Below are positions 23,660 to 34,098 of a stretch of 64,000 nt of DNA, one piece after another (position 1 is the stretch's first letter; each line of letters opens with the position of its first letter). The notes under the pieces are model-generated. The model searched no databases. It was given only the letters and a program-made list of their open reading frames with translations, and had not been told where the DNA came from. The translations under genes and the position numbers were made by a program. This stretch comes from Apoda limacodes (lineage: Eukaryota > Arthropoda > Insecta > Lepidoptera > Limacodidae), in the NCBI GenBank assembly GCA_946406115.1, contig OX291542.1, positions 3,620,959-3,684,958 of the forward strand. The letters are read 5' to 3'.

Positions 23660-25480
23660 GGTACACCTGTGTATACATATATACTTACGGGGCGCACATG
23701 CGGTAAGTGTGGCATTATAAAGGTATGATAGATACCTATACACCTATATACTTTCTCACGACGATTTCTTTAGACGATCGTTAATAGAAACGATTGTTAG
23801 CCATATGTGCCTTTTACTTCTATGTCATCTCTTAGGACTATGGTTTTGACAATCTTAATATGCGTATCTAAGCAACACTGTTTGTGAATAAGTCAAAAAT
23901 ATATGTTCTATCTACATTGTTAATACTGCTATATTTCCTCAAGTTTCCAAGAAACTGCACTCTGCGTGGCTCGTTTAGTCACAGGTTATATACATGTTAA
24001 GGTTCAACTAGTCGCGGGCTCAAACTCACTCGTGGACGCGGCCAAAAAGCACGCTGTCTCACCGTCTCACCTAGCATCGTGTCTATAAGAGATAGAATCA
24101 GTTATGAGCAGTTAGCAGCTTTGTATATTTTTGGGCAATATCCTACCTATATTTCTCAATAATGTAATAAGCTATATTAAACGTAATGTATTACTATGCC
24201 ACTACCACTATGGAACTGGTTCTCTATCCTATTACACGTCCCTAACTCCTCTAACTTTCGACTATTTTCTTTACCTAACATAATAAATAAAGATTATAAA
24301 CAAGCTGACCCCGCGTACGTTGTTTCTCGCCGCCCATTGTGAAGAGATTGTAAACCTTGCCCGGTGCCTATGTGCATTACAACTTAGACCCTGTCCAACT
24401 CGCACTTGACCCTGTCCGACTCGCACTTGACCCTGTTTGAGTCGAACTGGACCCTGTCCGACTCCCTGTACTACTCATAATCGCCATATACTAAAAAAAA
24501 CACAAACACCTTGCCGAAGTCTGCCGAACTGAAACGAAGTTAGACGATTGTTAGGTTTTTTTCGTAACTACGGATTTCGTTAAAGAATTTCTTGAGTCGG
24601 TCGCTGCTCTCACAGCCCGCGATAAAAGCTAGGCAATAGCTTAAAAGGAAGAAATGCAACGCAAGCCGTGAAAAAAATTGTACAAATTCAAAATCATTTT
24701 ATGTAAATGGGTTCATTAGAACACTCTTAAATCTTAAAGTGAATACAGAAAAACTAACTTTACAAACGAATTACAATACAATAGGTACTGTTTGTAAAAT
24801 CACAAACGAAACATAATATTATAGTAAATCAAGTAATACATTTTTTGTATTGAAACACTTAATAAACAATTTACATTTGCAATGTAAATAGTTTGATTTA
24901 AAATAAAAAACGATATTCAAGTAATATTGCAATTGCCTATTGTTTTTAGATTCCAAAGGCACCATGTAACATTTATGGACCTAATGCAGTGTCAGTAAGA
25001 GTAGAGCAAAGTTGGTTTAACTCCAATTTTAATTCGGAAATTTTGATGTCAAAGATGCACTGCACTCTTAAGCTCTCTTAAGTTTTCCTATAAAATGCGA
25101 AGAAACTTTTTCTCCGACCTATTATTAACACGTAAGTACGCAAGTAAAATAAGTTACTTATAAATTATGTGTTAAAAAATAAAATTGTTATTAAATGTTA
25201 TTAATTGTTATTTGTTTTTAAAACTTCTATCAAGTTTTAAAAACAAATATATAAATAAATTCATGATTTCTCGGTTCGCCAGAATGATAGTAGGTAGAAA
25301 TAAATTGATTAGAACCACCTATCTGTATTTTTATTCTTTCTCCTAGTATTTTGGGGTCATCCAGTCATAGTAAATATGAATAAAATCAGCTGTTTCAGGT
25401 TTGTCGCTGCACCGTTTTAGGTACAAAAGGAAATTGAAAAAGAAATTGTTTGAAAATCTAAACATTTTCCGACTTAAGAA
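23660..25480. other. Spacer, no gene recognised
   Basis: AT-rich, apart from a GC-richer patch at 24000-24480 that contains the 21-bp tandem repeat listed separately. No coding exon or RNA gene is evident. Confidence 0.4.
24388..24470 (+). repeat. 21-bp minisatellite, four units
   Basis: Four tandem 21-bp units begin ACCCTGT at 24388, 24409, 24430 and 24451. The consensus is ACCCTGTCCGACTCGCACTTG; unit 3 is the most diverged. It partly resembles the ACTCGCACTTGGCC end of the dispersed repeats in this window and may derive from it. Confidence 0.75.
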
Positions 25481-26399
25481 TATCGTCAGGTCCATGAAAA
25501 ACTTGCGAATCTGCTATTTATATTTTTTACAAAGGATTAAAAATACATTTTGCCTTTAAATATCAAATAGTACAATAAAAATTGTCTCGCATATGTGAGT
25601 TGGACACTTAATAGTTTTTTATCCTTTTTTATGTAGTATTAGTATTATTATTATTATTATTTTAAAATAATCATCTATTAAAATAAATCACATTCGCAAC
25701 TTTCAGATCTACAATGATTCACAAAGTGATTATTCAACCAAGACAAATTTACGAATATGACATTTTCGCGTATTAAGACCCAAACAATGCGTCTTTTATT
25801 AATTTCGCACCAGTTAAAACTTGCGCATCTTATAGACTCACACGTCACAACGTTTTTCCTGAATAAGTAAAACTAAATAAGCCGTGGATGTAAATCTATT
25901 TCATTCAGTGGATCTAAATAAAAAAAAAAACAAGAAACAAGTAATTATCAATGTTATTATGGCAAATTATACAAAAATTAATTTAAAAAAAATAAAGGAA
26001 CATAAAACTGATAATTACGCTTTAATTGACAAGAAAACAATAAATACTAATTATTATTCTCAGACTATATAGGGATCTACTTTTGCAAACGTTGCACGCT
26101 ATTTAGTTTCTTTTTTTCTGTTTTTAAGGTTTCGTACCCAAAGAGTAAAAAACCGGACCCTATTACTAATACTTCGTTGTCCGTCCGTCCGTATGTCTGT
26201 CACCAGGCTGTATTGCCAAAAAAAAATTTATAACTTTGACGATTCAAAAGTGATTGTAATATCCTAATTTGAATAAACCATTTTGACTTTGACTTTGTAT
26301 CTCATGAACCGTGATAATTAAACAGTTGAAATTTTCACAGAAGATGTATTTCTGTTGCCGTAATAACATCAAATACTAAAAAACAGAATGAAATATATA

Positions 26400-27629
26400 T
26401 TAGGTCCTTACATATGAAATTGAAGTTTTATATCGAAAAGCGAAACTACATTATTTTATTTAAATCAAAGTAGGTACCATTGTGATCTATGCTATTTTGC
26501 CATTTTATTGGGAGTTCATTGATTCCTTTGCGGAAAAAATTGCGGAATCTTTGAAGGTGTTTTGGACTGCCTAATCTGAATTGAATTTCTTCTGATTAAA
26601 AAATATCCAAATTCCGAAAAAAGTGGTAATCGTTTGGAGCAAGGCGCGGGGAGTATGGTGTGTGACGTAGACAATCCAATCCTAGCTCCTCTAGTTTCGC
26701 CACCGTTTGATATGCAGTGTGTGGTCTAGCGTTGTCCTGAAGCAGCAGTGGGCTAGAGTGGTTGACCAATCTCGGCTGTTTAACGGCTAGCTTTTCCATC
26801 ATGGTTTCCAATTATTGTCGGCAATACAGATCTGCCGTAATCGTCTGACCAGATCTTAGAAAGCTGTAGTGGAGGACACCAACGCTGGTCCACCAGACAC
26901 TAACCAGTGCCTTTTTTAGAGTCAACTTTCGCTTGGGACAGGATTTAGCCGATTCTCCTAGATTTAACCACTGTGATGAGCGTTTCCGATTATCGTATAG
27001 GATCCAATTTTCATTAGAAGTAATGATACGATTTAAAATCCCCTTGTTATTGTGACGGTTGAGTAACGCGACGCAGCAGTCGACGCGTGTTTGTCGGTTT
27101 GCTTCACTTAGTTCATGTGGTACCCATTTTTCAAGCTTTTTCAATTTAATTCAAATGATTCCAAATGGTTTTATCACTCACAAAGAAGCCTGCAGCTAAC
27201 TCTGACGTGGTTTGAGATGGATCCGATTCCACGATCACTTTCAATTCGTCTTTGACAACTAGGGTCTCCGGCCGTCCACGAGGTTTGTTCTGGAGGTCAA
27301 AATTTCCAGAACGAAAGCATTGGAAACAAAACCGTACTGTGTTTTCTTTTACAGTGGCTTCTCCGTACACATAATTAATCCTTCGAGCTGTTTTTGCAGC
27401 GCTAGTGCCACGATAGAATTCGTATTCGAAAATAATGCGATATTTTATGTTTTCCATATTGAGCACAGAACGATATCAAAGCAAAATTGAATTCATTCAA
27501 ACATTCGAAACACAAATAGACAAGCTTAAAATTGAAATATATTTGAATTCGGAATTCTTAACCAAACGCCGGATTTTTAAAAAAAGTGGCCCGTTCTATA
27601 AAAGATCAATTTTATATGTAAGGACCTAA
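26400..27629 (-). mobile_element. mariner element, TIRs intact
   Basis: The termini are perfect over TTAGGTCCTTACATAT (26400-26415, inverted at 27614-27629), flanked by TA on both sides. The length of 1230 bp is typical for mariner. It lies inside the dispersed repeat of 26127-27894, which itself lies inside the outer TIR element. Confidence 0.85.
26596..27466 (-). pseudogene. mariner transposase (DD34D), broken
   Basis: On the minus strand the N-terminal helix-turn-helix part (27146-27466; RIIFEYEFYRGTSAAKTARR and NKPRGRPETL) is followed by WVPHELSEANRQTR and then LLNRHN at 26812-27144. The C-terminal part (26596-26811) has LQDNARPHTA and RLAPNDYHFF, with 34 residues between these two Asp. 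The first catalytic Asp is gone: the usual DEKW box reads NENW. There is also a frameshift near 27145, an in-frame stop near 26812 and a stop after NLDIF. The element could be moved only by an enzyme from elsewhere. Confidence 0.88.
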
Positions 27630-28404
27630 TATATTTAGGGGGCTCCCATACAACAAACGTGATTTTTTGCATGTTTTTGCTCGATATTGATAACGGCAAC
27701 AGGTAGATGCTTGAAATATTCACAGAATATTTAGTTATATATTCACTTTAAAAAAAAAAAAAAAATTAAAATGAAACAAATATTTAAGCGGGATGCCCAT
27801 ACAACAAACGTGATTTTTTTGCCGTTGTTCTTGTTATAGATAATGGTACGGAACCCTTCGTGAGCGAGTACGACTCGCACTTGGCCAATTTTCAACTTAA
27901 AAAGGCAAAGGAATACCTCCATTCAGCCTACGGGGAACTAATGAATTCGACAATTTCGCTAATAAAAACTAAAACAAAACGGTAAAAAAGCTGTAGAGCA
28001 CAACAGTAAAGTTACGAATTTGCTAAATTCGCATGTCTATCATTATCTCCACACTATTACATTTATTTTTGGTACTATAGTGAATATGCGAATATGACTA
28101 GATTCGCAAGTTTAAAATAGTAAAAATAAATGTATTGTACATAATAGTCAACGTAAAAGTAACGTAGCTTACTTTCGTAAGTTTGCTAAAGGGTGATATA
28201 TTCAAACTTGCAAATTCGCACTATAACGTGGTTACCTATCTTATGAACCCTTAAAGATAGACATTCGCAAGTTTGTCACAGTGTGTATAAGAATATTTAA
28301 AGCACTTTTACACCAAAAACGTGTTTTTGCGAAAATAGCAGATTCGCAAGTTTTCCATGGACCTGACGATATTTTCTCGAACATCTACAAACCAACACTT
28401 ATTT

Positions 28405-28630
28405 ACCACTTCCGGCTGTATACACCACTTACTTAACATGTTGTATATATATTTATATAAATACTTTTTTTGTAAATAAATTCATATTATACATAAAAAA
28501 ACCGTCAAAACTCAGGACAAACACAAATGTTCAACACACAAAATGTTCGTTATTCAAGGAAATGGAACCCACGCCCATAAGTTTAGCATGCAACTTAATA
28601 CTCACTGACCCACCTGGGCTGTGGTATAAA
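28405..28630 (-). repeat. tRNA-derived SINE, 3' flank of gene C
   Basis: Counterpart of the SINE at 15172-15390: GGCTGTATACACCAC at the tail side, TTGTCCTGAGTTTTGACGG, and a degraded GTGGGTTCCATTTCC B-box on the minus strand. Confidence 0.55.
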
Positions 28631-29354
28631 ACTAATGTAAGTGAACCTGTACTTATTACAACAAATTTTATTTCAAAAAGCGGTTATGTTTTGTTATGTA
28701 GTAGGGATTCCTACAAGTCTTAGTATTCCCAGTTGGAAAAAAAATTATAAGATGTCCTTTTGTATTACTCAAACTTATTCCGGGAAAAAAATTATAACAC
28801 CCCGTTCCTTTGTTGCGAGGTATAACGAATTCAAACAGACTCTAGCATATATGGTCTGGTAAGGAGTAGGATTAATAACTAGAGGCTGACGGGTTTGTTG
28901 TTATTAAGATAAATTAAAAGTTGATTTCTTGTAAAAAGAGAATGTAGCGAATCATCGTTATATCCGGTTTTCACTCTCTATAATTTGGTTATCAGACTTA
29001 TGAAATTTATTATATCTTAAATGTAACCAAAATAACAAGAGCTTATTTAAAAAAAATATATCAATGGCCTAAAGTAATTAAAGTTAGTGAACATGGAAAG
29101 AACTTACAATAGAACGATCAATAAAAGAAAATTTTAATAACTTGCTTAAAATTAAAGGATATAAATGAAAAAATATTAACGGTTAATCTATTTTTTTATT
29201 TCTTAACAATTACATATGATTTTTTTTATTTTATATCTTCAAACATTGTCATCAAGACTGAAGCATTAATGACATTACGTATTAGTTGTGTAACGTGGGC
29301 TAGTAATAATTTGTCATTTATTTTTTATTAAAAGGTTCTTGAATTGTACATTAT

Positions 29355-31106
29355 TTACCATCCTCTGCCTTTACCTAAAAATAAATGAAAACAACATGAA
29401 TAAAAATAAAACTAAATTTCGAAATAAGAAACAATCTTAAAAAATATCACCTACCAAATACAACCTCCTCACCAGTAAACGAAAACATTTATGTAAATTT
29501 GCTATAGTACTTGTATGTGAAAATTCACAGTCTTAATTTTCACCACATTTACAAGATATATGTATGTTTATAAATAAGCACCTTAAAAAAAGTTGTATAA
29601 AATGTGACTATAATTCTATGATATAAGCCTATGTATCTCATATTACGCTGGTATATCTACCTATGTTTTATCTCGTATAATATCTCGTTAGTTCTAATAC
29701 ATAAAATTTATTTAATTTACCTGAATGGCTATCATCGTCCACAACATTTTCGTTATGAATTTTGTTGCTGTTACTGCCAGTGTTGCTGTTGACTCCTTCA
29801 TTAATGTTTTTGTTGTTATTGTCGTTATCATTGCCGTTGTCGTTATCATTACCGTTACCGTTCTTGTTTCTATTGCCGTTACCATTGCTATTGCCATTGT
29901 CGTTGCCATTATCATTATTATCATCATTACCATTTTCATTTTTATTACCATTCCCATTGCCATTTCCGTTACCGTTTTTATTCTTACTACCGAGTCGGTT
30001 ATGATTACGGCTATCATAGTGATCTCCATGACTTCCATGTTGACCTTTAGAACAAAACACATAGGAATAAAATACACAAAGGTAAAGAATAAAATATATA
30101 TAAAATTCATACATAAAATGTATATTTCCACCTGAGAAAAAGTATTTGGAAAGCTACCATTCAAAATTAATGTTCTTTTTTCTTTATTTTGTAAGCCGTA
30201 TTTTTTGGGATACATTTTGTATTTAAAATTGTATTATTAGTTAACTTAGAACAAGACTTTGAAAATCAGGTACTTAATATATTTATTTATAGTAAATTAT
30301 TGAGGGTTAAGTATGGTTTCAAAATGAACTGGTTTGTAATTTCTAGAAGTAGAGGTGTAAAAATGTTAGTTGAGCAACTTACCAGACCATCCTTGTGCGG
30401 CGGCGCTGCTGTAACTAACGCAAGCAACCTAGAATAAATTACTAATTGTTAATTGCGTTCAAAAATCTTATGACTATTATCTTTAAATTTAGTCGTAATA
30501 TCTGTTTTTAGTATTCTGCACATCTAAAGGTAACAACAGGATCCTTACAAACTCAGTGAACACGTATGTCTTTACCAGTCTCACATCTCTCACCATCCAT
30601 ATAATCCATATCCATACTAATATTATAAATGCTAAATGCAAATTGAGGGCGGATCAAACTTCGGGGAAATTTGGCATGAAGATAGTTTGAGTCCTACACA
30701 AGGCTACTTGAATACGTTAAGTGTGAGTCAGTTTTTTTTCTATAATTGAGGAGTTGCCGTTGAAATCAAATATTTTTTTACCTTATTGAAATATTTTCGG
30801 ATAATCTGTTAGTAAACGTGATCTTAAAAGTAAAAAAACAAAATTTGCTGTAACAACAACTAAAAGTGGTAGTAGCAATCAACAACACTTAATAGGTTCA
30901 CTTTTGGTCGTGGTAGTCTCACCAAAACCACATAAATAAAATTTATGAGTCTAAGTTTGCTTAGGGCAACTTTTTGCCCCGCAAATTTATTGCGGGCAAA
31001 ATTGTGGGCAAAAGCTAGTTTATAATTTGTTAAAATTTAATAAATAAAAATAGCGTTGGTATATTCTTACCAAAATGGTTAAACAGAGGACTGCGATAAT
31101 TTTCAT
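29355..31106 (-). CDS. Gene C: secreted alternating-Asn repeat peptide, complete
   Basis: Four exons on the minus strand: 31071-31106 (MKIIAVLCLTIL), 30383-30428 (VACVSYSSAAAQGWS), 29721-30044 and 29355-29374. GT-AG borders, phases 0, 1, 1; 141 residues. It differs from B by one extra Ala pair before QGWS, GQHGSHGDHYDSR at the repeat entry, and more Gly and Lys partners in the X-Asn tract. A DDNND interruption keeps the alternating register. The tail (NSNKIHNEN, VVDDDSHSG, KGRGW) is nearly identical to B. The open frame, conserved splice sites and matched TATA box argue for a working gene. Its role is unknown to me. Confidence 0.88.
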
Positions 31107-31167
31107 GTTGAGGTAGTTTGTTGCTTCACGAAGTAACGAATTTAATAGTTACAATTTTCAAAACCAA

Positions 31168-31288
31168 CCTTTATATAGGTGATGGCAGTAAATGCATTTA
31201 TTGCATTACGTTGCAAATACAAAATCAGTTTACCTACTTAGTTGTAAACATCTGTGTCAACTTTTATTTTATCAGCTTGTTCTAACTT
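31168..31288 (-). promoter_or_regulatory. Gene C core promoter and conserved upstream block
   Basis: CCTATATAAAGG on the minus strand (31168-31179) lies about 65 bp upstream of the start codon, and the AAACATCTG-containing block spans 31223-31288, as in B. Confidence 0.6.
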
Positions 31289-31739
31289 AACTTACATCAT
31301 TTGTTCCACTGTAATACTATGATTGCTATGGCAAACTTTTGTCTTGCGGTCAATTAGTCATTAGCACAAAAGTACTCATGTAAATTGTTATATTGTTATT
31401 GTTTTATGTATCTATCTAACACCTTTAAACGAGCAATTCTTGTATATATATATATAATATCTGAATCTCGGAAACGGCTCCAACGATTTTCATGACATTT
31501 AGTATGCAGGCTAGGTTTCATTTTTAGAAAACGTCGTTTTATCCATGTTTTCAGGTAGAGATAAACTGAAAAATATGACTCTTCCTGACATCTATTGGCG
31601 AGTAGTAATAAGCAACACTTAAGCTATTTGACAATAGATGGCGTTATTAGGCAACGCTTAAACTACTTGAAAATAGATGGCGTTGTTTAAAAAACCCGAG
31701 CAAAGCTCGGTCCTCCAGGTACTACATATATATAATATA

Positions 31740-34080
31740 TAATAGGCTTGTTCTGACTGACTCATCATCTCTAAGCCCAAACCGCTAAGGATAGAAATTT
31801 GAAATTTGAAGAATGTGTTTGTTACATATTGAAGGGATTTTTTTTATGAAAAACCTTTATTTTTAAGTTAAATCACTGTATTTTTAGTGAAAATCAAGAA
31901 TTATATATTTCACTGTTTTTGGAAACCGCAAATTTTTGGAAATAATATTTTGGAAATTTAACTAGAAAGTGGATGAAAATAGGTAGCAAGTTGAATGAGA
32001 AAAAATATTTTTATGGTGAAATTAACTGTAAACTGGGTATTAGCTCTTGTTAAAAATTGGATTGGAAATTATTCTTTTCACAATCGAATTGACACGAAAC
32101 TAAATAGTAATGCTCTTTAACACAATAAACTAAAACACGCATTTTAGGGTTTTTTCAATTTGTGAGGAAAAAAATATTTTTTGGGAAATTTTATATAGAA
32201 TTCATGTCAATGTTCTACAAAATCAACGAAATCAGTAAATTCTGACCCCTTAACGGCTAAAAGGAATGCCAAATTTTTGAAAAAAAAATAATATTATTAT
32301 GAATAAATTTACTTAAAACTCAGTATTTAATGTTCTTCAACACACTAAATAAAATGCGTATTTTGATGTTTTATTAAGGGGAGAAAGGGGGCGAGAAGGT
32401 TTGTATAGGATTTATTATTTCTACAGTTACTTTGATTGAAACTTAGTATATATGCTTCTTAACACAAGTAACAAACTACGTGTTTTGTAGTTTCTGAAAA
32501 TTTAACCATATGTGAAGAACGAGGGTTGGCAATTTTTTTATACAGGATTATTTAATTTTATTTTTATAATTAAATTCACTTGCAACTGTTCTTTAACACA
32601 AATAAAAAGCATGTATTTCAGTGGCAAACTTTTACACGAAACCATATTTTTATTTTCAAATTAATCTGGATATACTATAAAACTCTCTTATCAATAAATA
32701 AAAAAAGTATTTTGGTCATATTTGAAATGCGTCATCTATGCGTTATCTAAACGCAATCTCTATAAACTCGATACCCTCCAAAACCGCTTCCTCAGAGCGG
32801 CGGCCGGACCTTTTGAAGAGTGAGGCGCTTAAGGATATCGTTAGAGATACCGTCCGCATCGGGGGCTTTACCGGGGCGTAGGTCTTTGATGACCTGTTTG
32901 ACTTCGTCGACAGTGACAGGGGCAGGGGTCTTGTGAGGGCAGAGAAGTTTCTGCGCTCCACTTAACCATACCTCTCTCACGTGAACGGGATCGAAAGGTT
33001 GTGTCCTTAAGGCAGATTTGGCTTGGAGGTTAGATGCAAGGCAATCCGCTTTTTCGTCGTCATCAAACGAGAGAACGTTGTTGGGACGAGTAATCGGAGG
33101 GAGAGAGTTGAAGGTGTGCTCCGGCTAGTCACCAATAAGCTTGATGAGAAGGAGAAATGTTACTAAAAAGTTATCCCTAGGGTAAGAAAGGGAAAAAGAA
33201 TTTGTTTTGTAATTATTTTTTTATGTTTAAATTTCGTATATATCCTTGGAATACATGCTCTTCAATACGATTGATAAAACATGAGTTAAAACATTTAAAA
33301 ACTGTACCCCAAAGGGGAGAAAAGGGGTAGAAAATCTTGTAAGGTGCACCGTACGTATTTTAAAATTTCTGAAGTCAATTTCCTTGGCACGTTATGTAAA
33401 TGCTTCTCAACACTAAATAAACTATGTGCTTCGATTTTCTTAAAATTCAACCTCTAAGTGTAAATGAGAAATCATGAGTTAAAAATAATATTTTATACTG
33501 AAATTTACTTACAACTTCGTAAATGTGTTTCAGGATTTCTTAAAATTTAAACACTGTGAATTGAAATTTGAAATTTGGAGAAGAGGTCATGATTATATTG
33601 CAGATATCGTTAAAGTCGTTTTTTGAAACTCAAACGTTAGGTTACTGTTTCAATCGTGGCGGAAAAGGGTATTTTGTTAAAGCAACTTGATATGGACTAT
33701 TTCATAGGGGGTGATTTATCTGGATACGTAAGGGGTTTTTCCAAATTCACCCCTAAGAGAAGGCATGTACCATCCGTACATTTTGTTTTAATCGATGTAT
33801 GTTTAAATGACTCAGGATAGAAATATCAAGTTTCAAAAAGCGGTTAATTTCATTATAGGTTTTGTGGGCACATTTAAAATTAAAAACCGAAGGAGAAGAA
33901 AGGGGCTGAATTTTATAGTATGTTGCTAAAATTGCCTCGTTTTATGACAATTTCAGATGAGCTATGAAAATTAATATTTAAGAAAACGGATACAGACTAA
34001 TTTTAAACTTCCAGGATAAGAAATTTGTAAAAACCCCTATTTTGATGCTTGTGACTAGGTATAATTATCCCGAGGCGCAG
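31740..34080. repeat. Degenerate tandem repeat field
   Basis: A loosely repeated module of roughly 130-200 bp recurs several times: TTCTTYAACACAA-TAAA, then a GCATTTT or GTATTTT stretch, then GGGGAGAAA-GGGG or similar, then TTTTGTATAGG. Instances are near 32100, 32335, 32465, 32590, 33260 and 33415. Divergence is high. A LINE fragment interrupts it at 32743-33130. It looks like an old expansion of a dispersed repeat. Confidence 0.45.
32743..33130 (-). pseudogene. Non-LTR retrotransposon fragment (endonuclease-RT linker)
   Basis: On the minus strand PITRPNNVLSFDDDEKADCL (around 33040-33100) leads into APVTVDEVKQVIKDLRPGKA and PDADGISNDILKRL (32792-32980). This is the Jockey-type segment just before the palm of the reverse transcriptase. 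It is truncated at both ends and frameshifted near 32810. Confidence 0.75.
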
Positions 34081-34098
34081 TTCTTTGTGGTCTTATTT

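Larger units (their letters stand above)
26127..27894 (+). repeat. Dispersed repeat (GTCCGTCCGTCC / CAACAAACGTGA family), split by a mariner
   Basis: The left part (26127-26399) has TTTCGTACCCAAAGAGTAAA, CCGTCCGTCCGTATGTCTGTC and TCATGAACCGTGATAATTAA. The right part (27632-27894) has CTCCCATACAACAAACGTGA, GGTACGGAACCCTTCGTG and CGACTCGCACTTGGCC. A less interrupted reverse copy lies at 58228-58556, which shows the two parts belong together. It is non-coding. Confidence 0.75.
25481..28371. mobile_element. Outer TIR element rich in TTCGCAAGTT motifs
   Basis: TATCGTCAGGTCCATG at 25481-25496 continues as an inverted match with the right end (to about 28371) for some 40 bp, through ACTTGCGAATCTGCTATTT. 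The motif ATTCGCAAGTTT or a close variant recurs inside on both sides of the nested insertions (for example 25501, 25692, 25819, 28101, 28263 and 28341). No transposase of its own is visible. Removing the nested repeat and mariner leaves about 1.1 kb. It is a non-autonomous DNA transposon of undetermined superfamily. Confidence 0.65.
28406..32165. repeat. Segmental duplication block 2 (contains gene C)
   Basis: Ordered counterpart of 15168-18790, about 13.2 kb away and in the same orientation. The intergenic sequence 3' of the gene (for example GAACATGGAAAGAACTTACA at 15788 and 29087) aligns as well as the exons do, which shows a genomic duplication rather than conservation of coding sequence alone. 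Confidence 0.7.

Noticed and set aside
25884..26072. 62-codon plus-strand frame rich in Lys and Asn
   Set aside because: Low-complexity A-rich sequence inside the outer TIR element; no homologous frame elsewhere.
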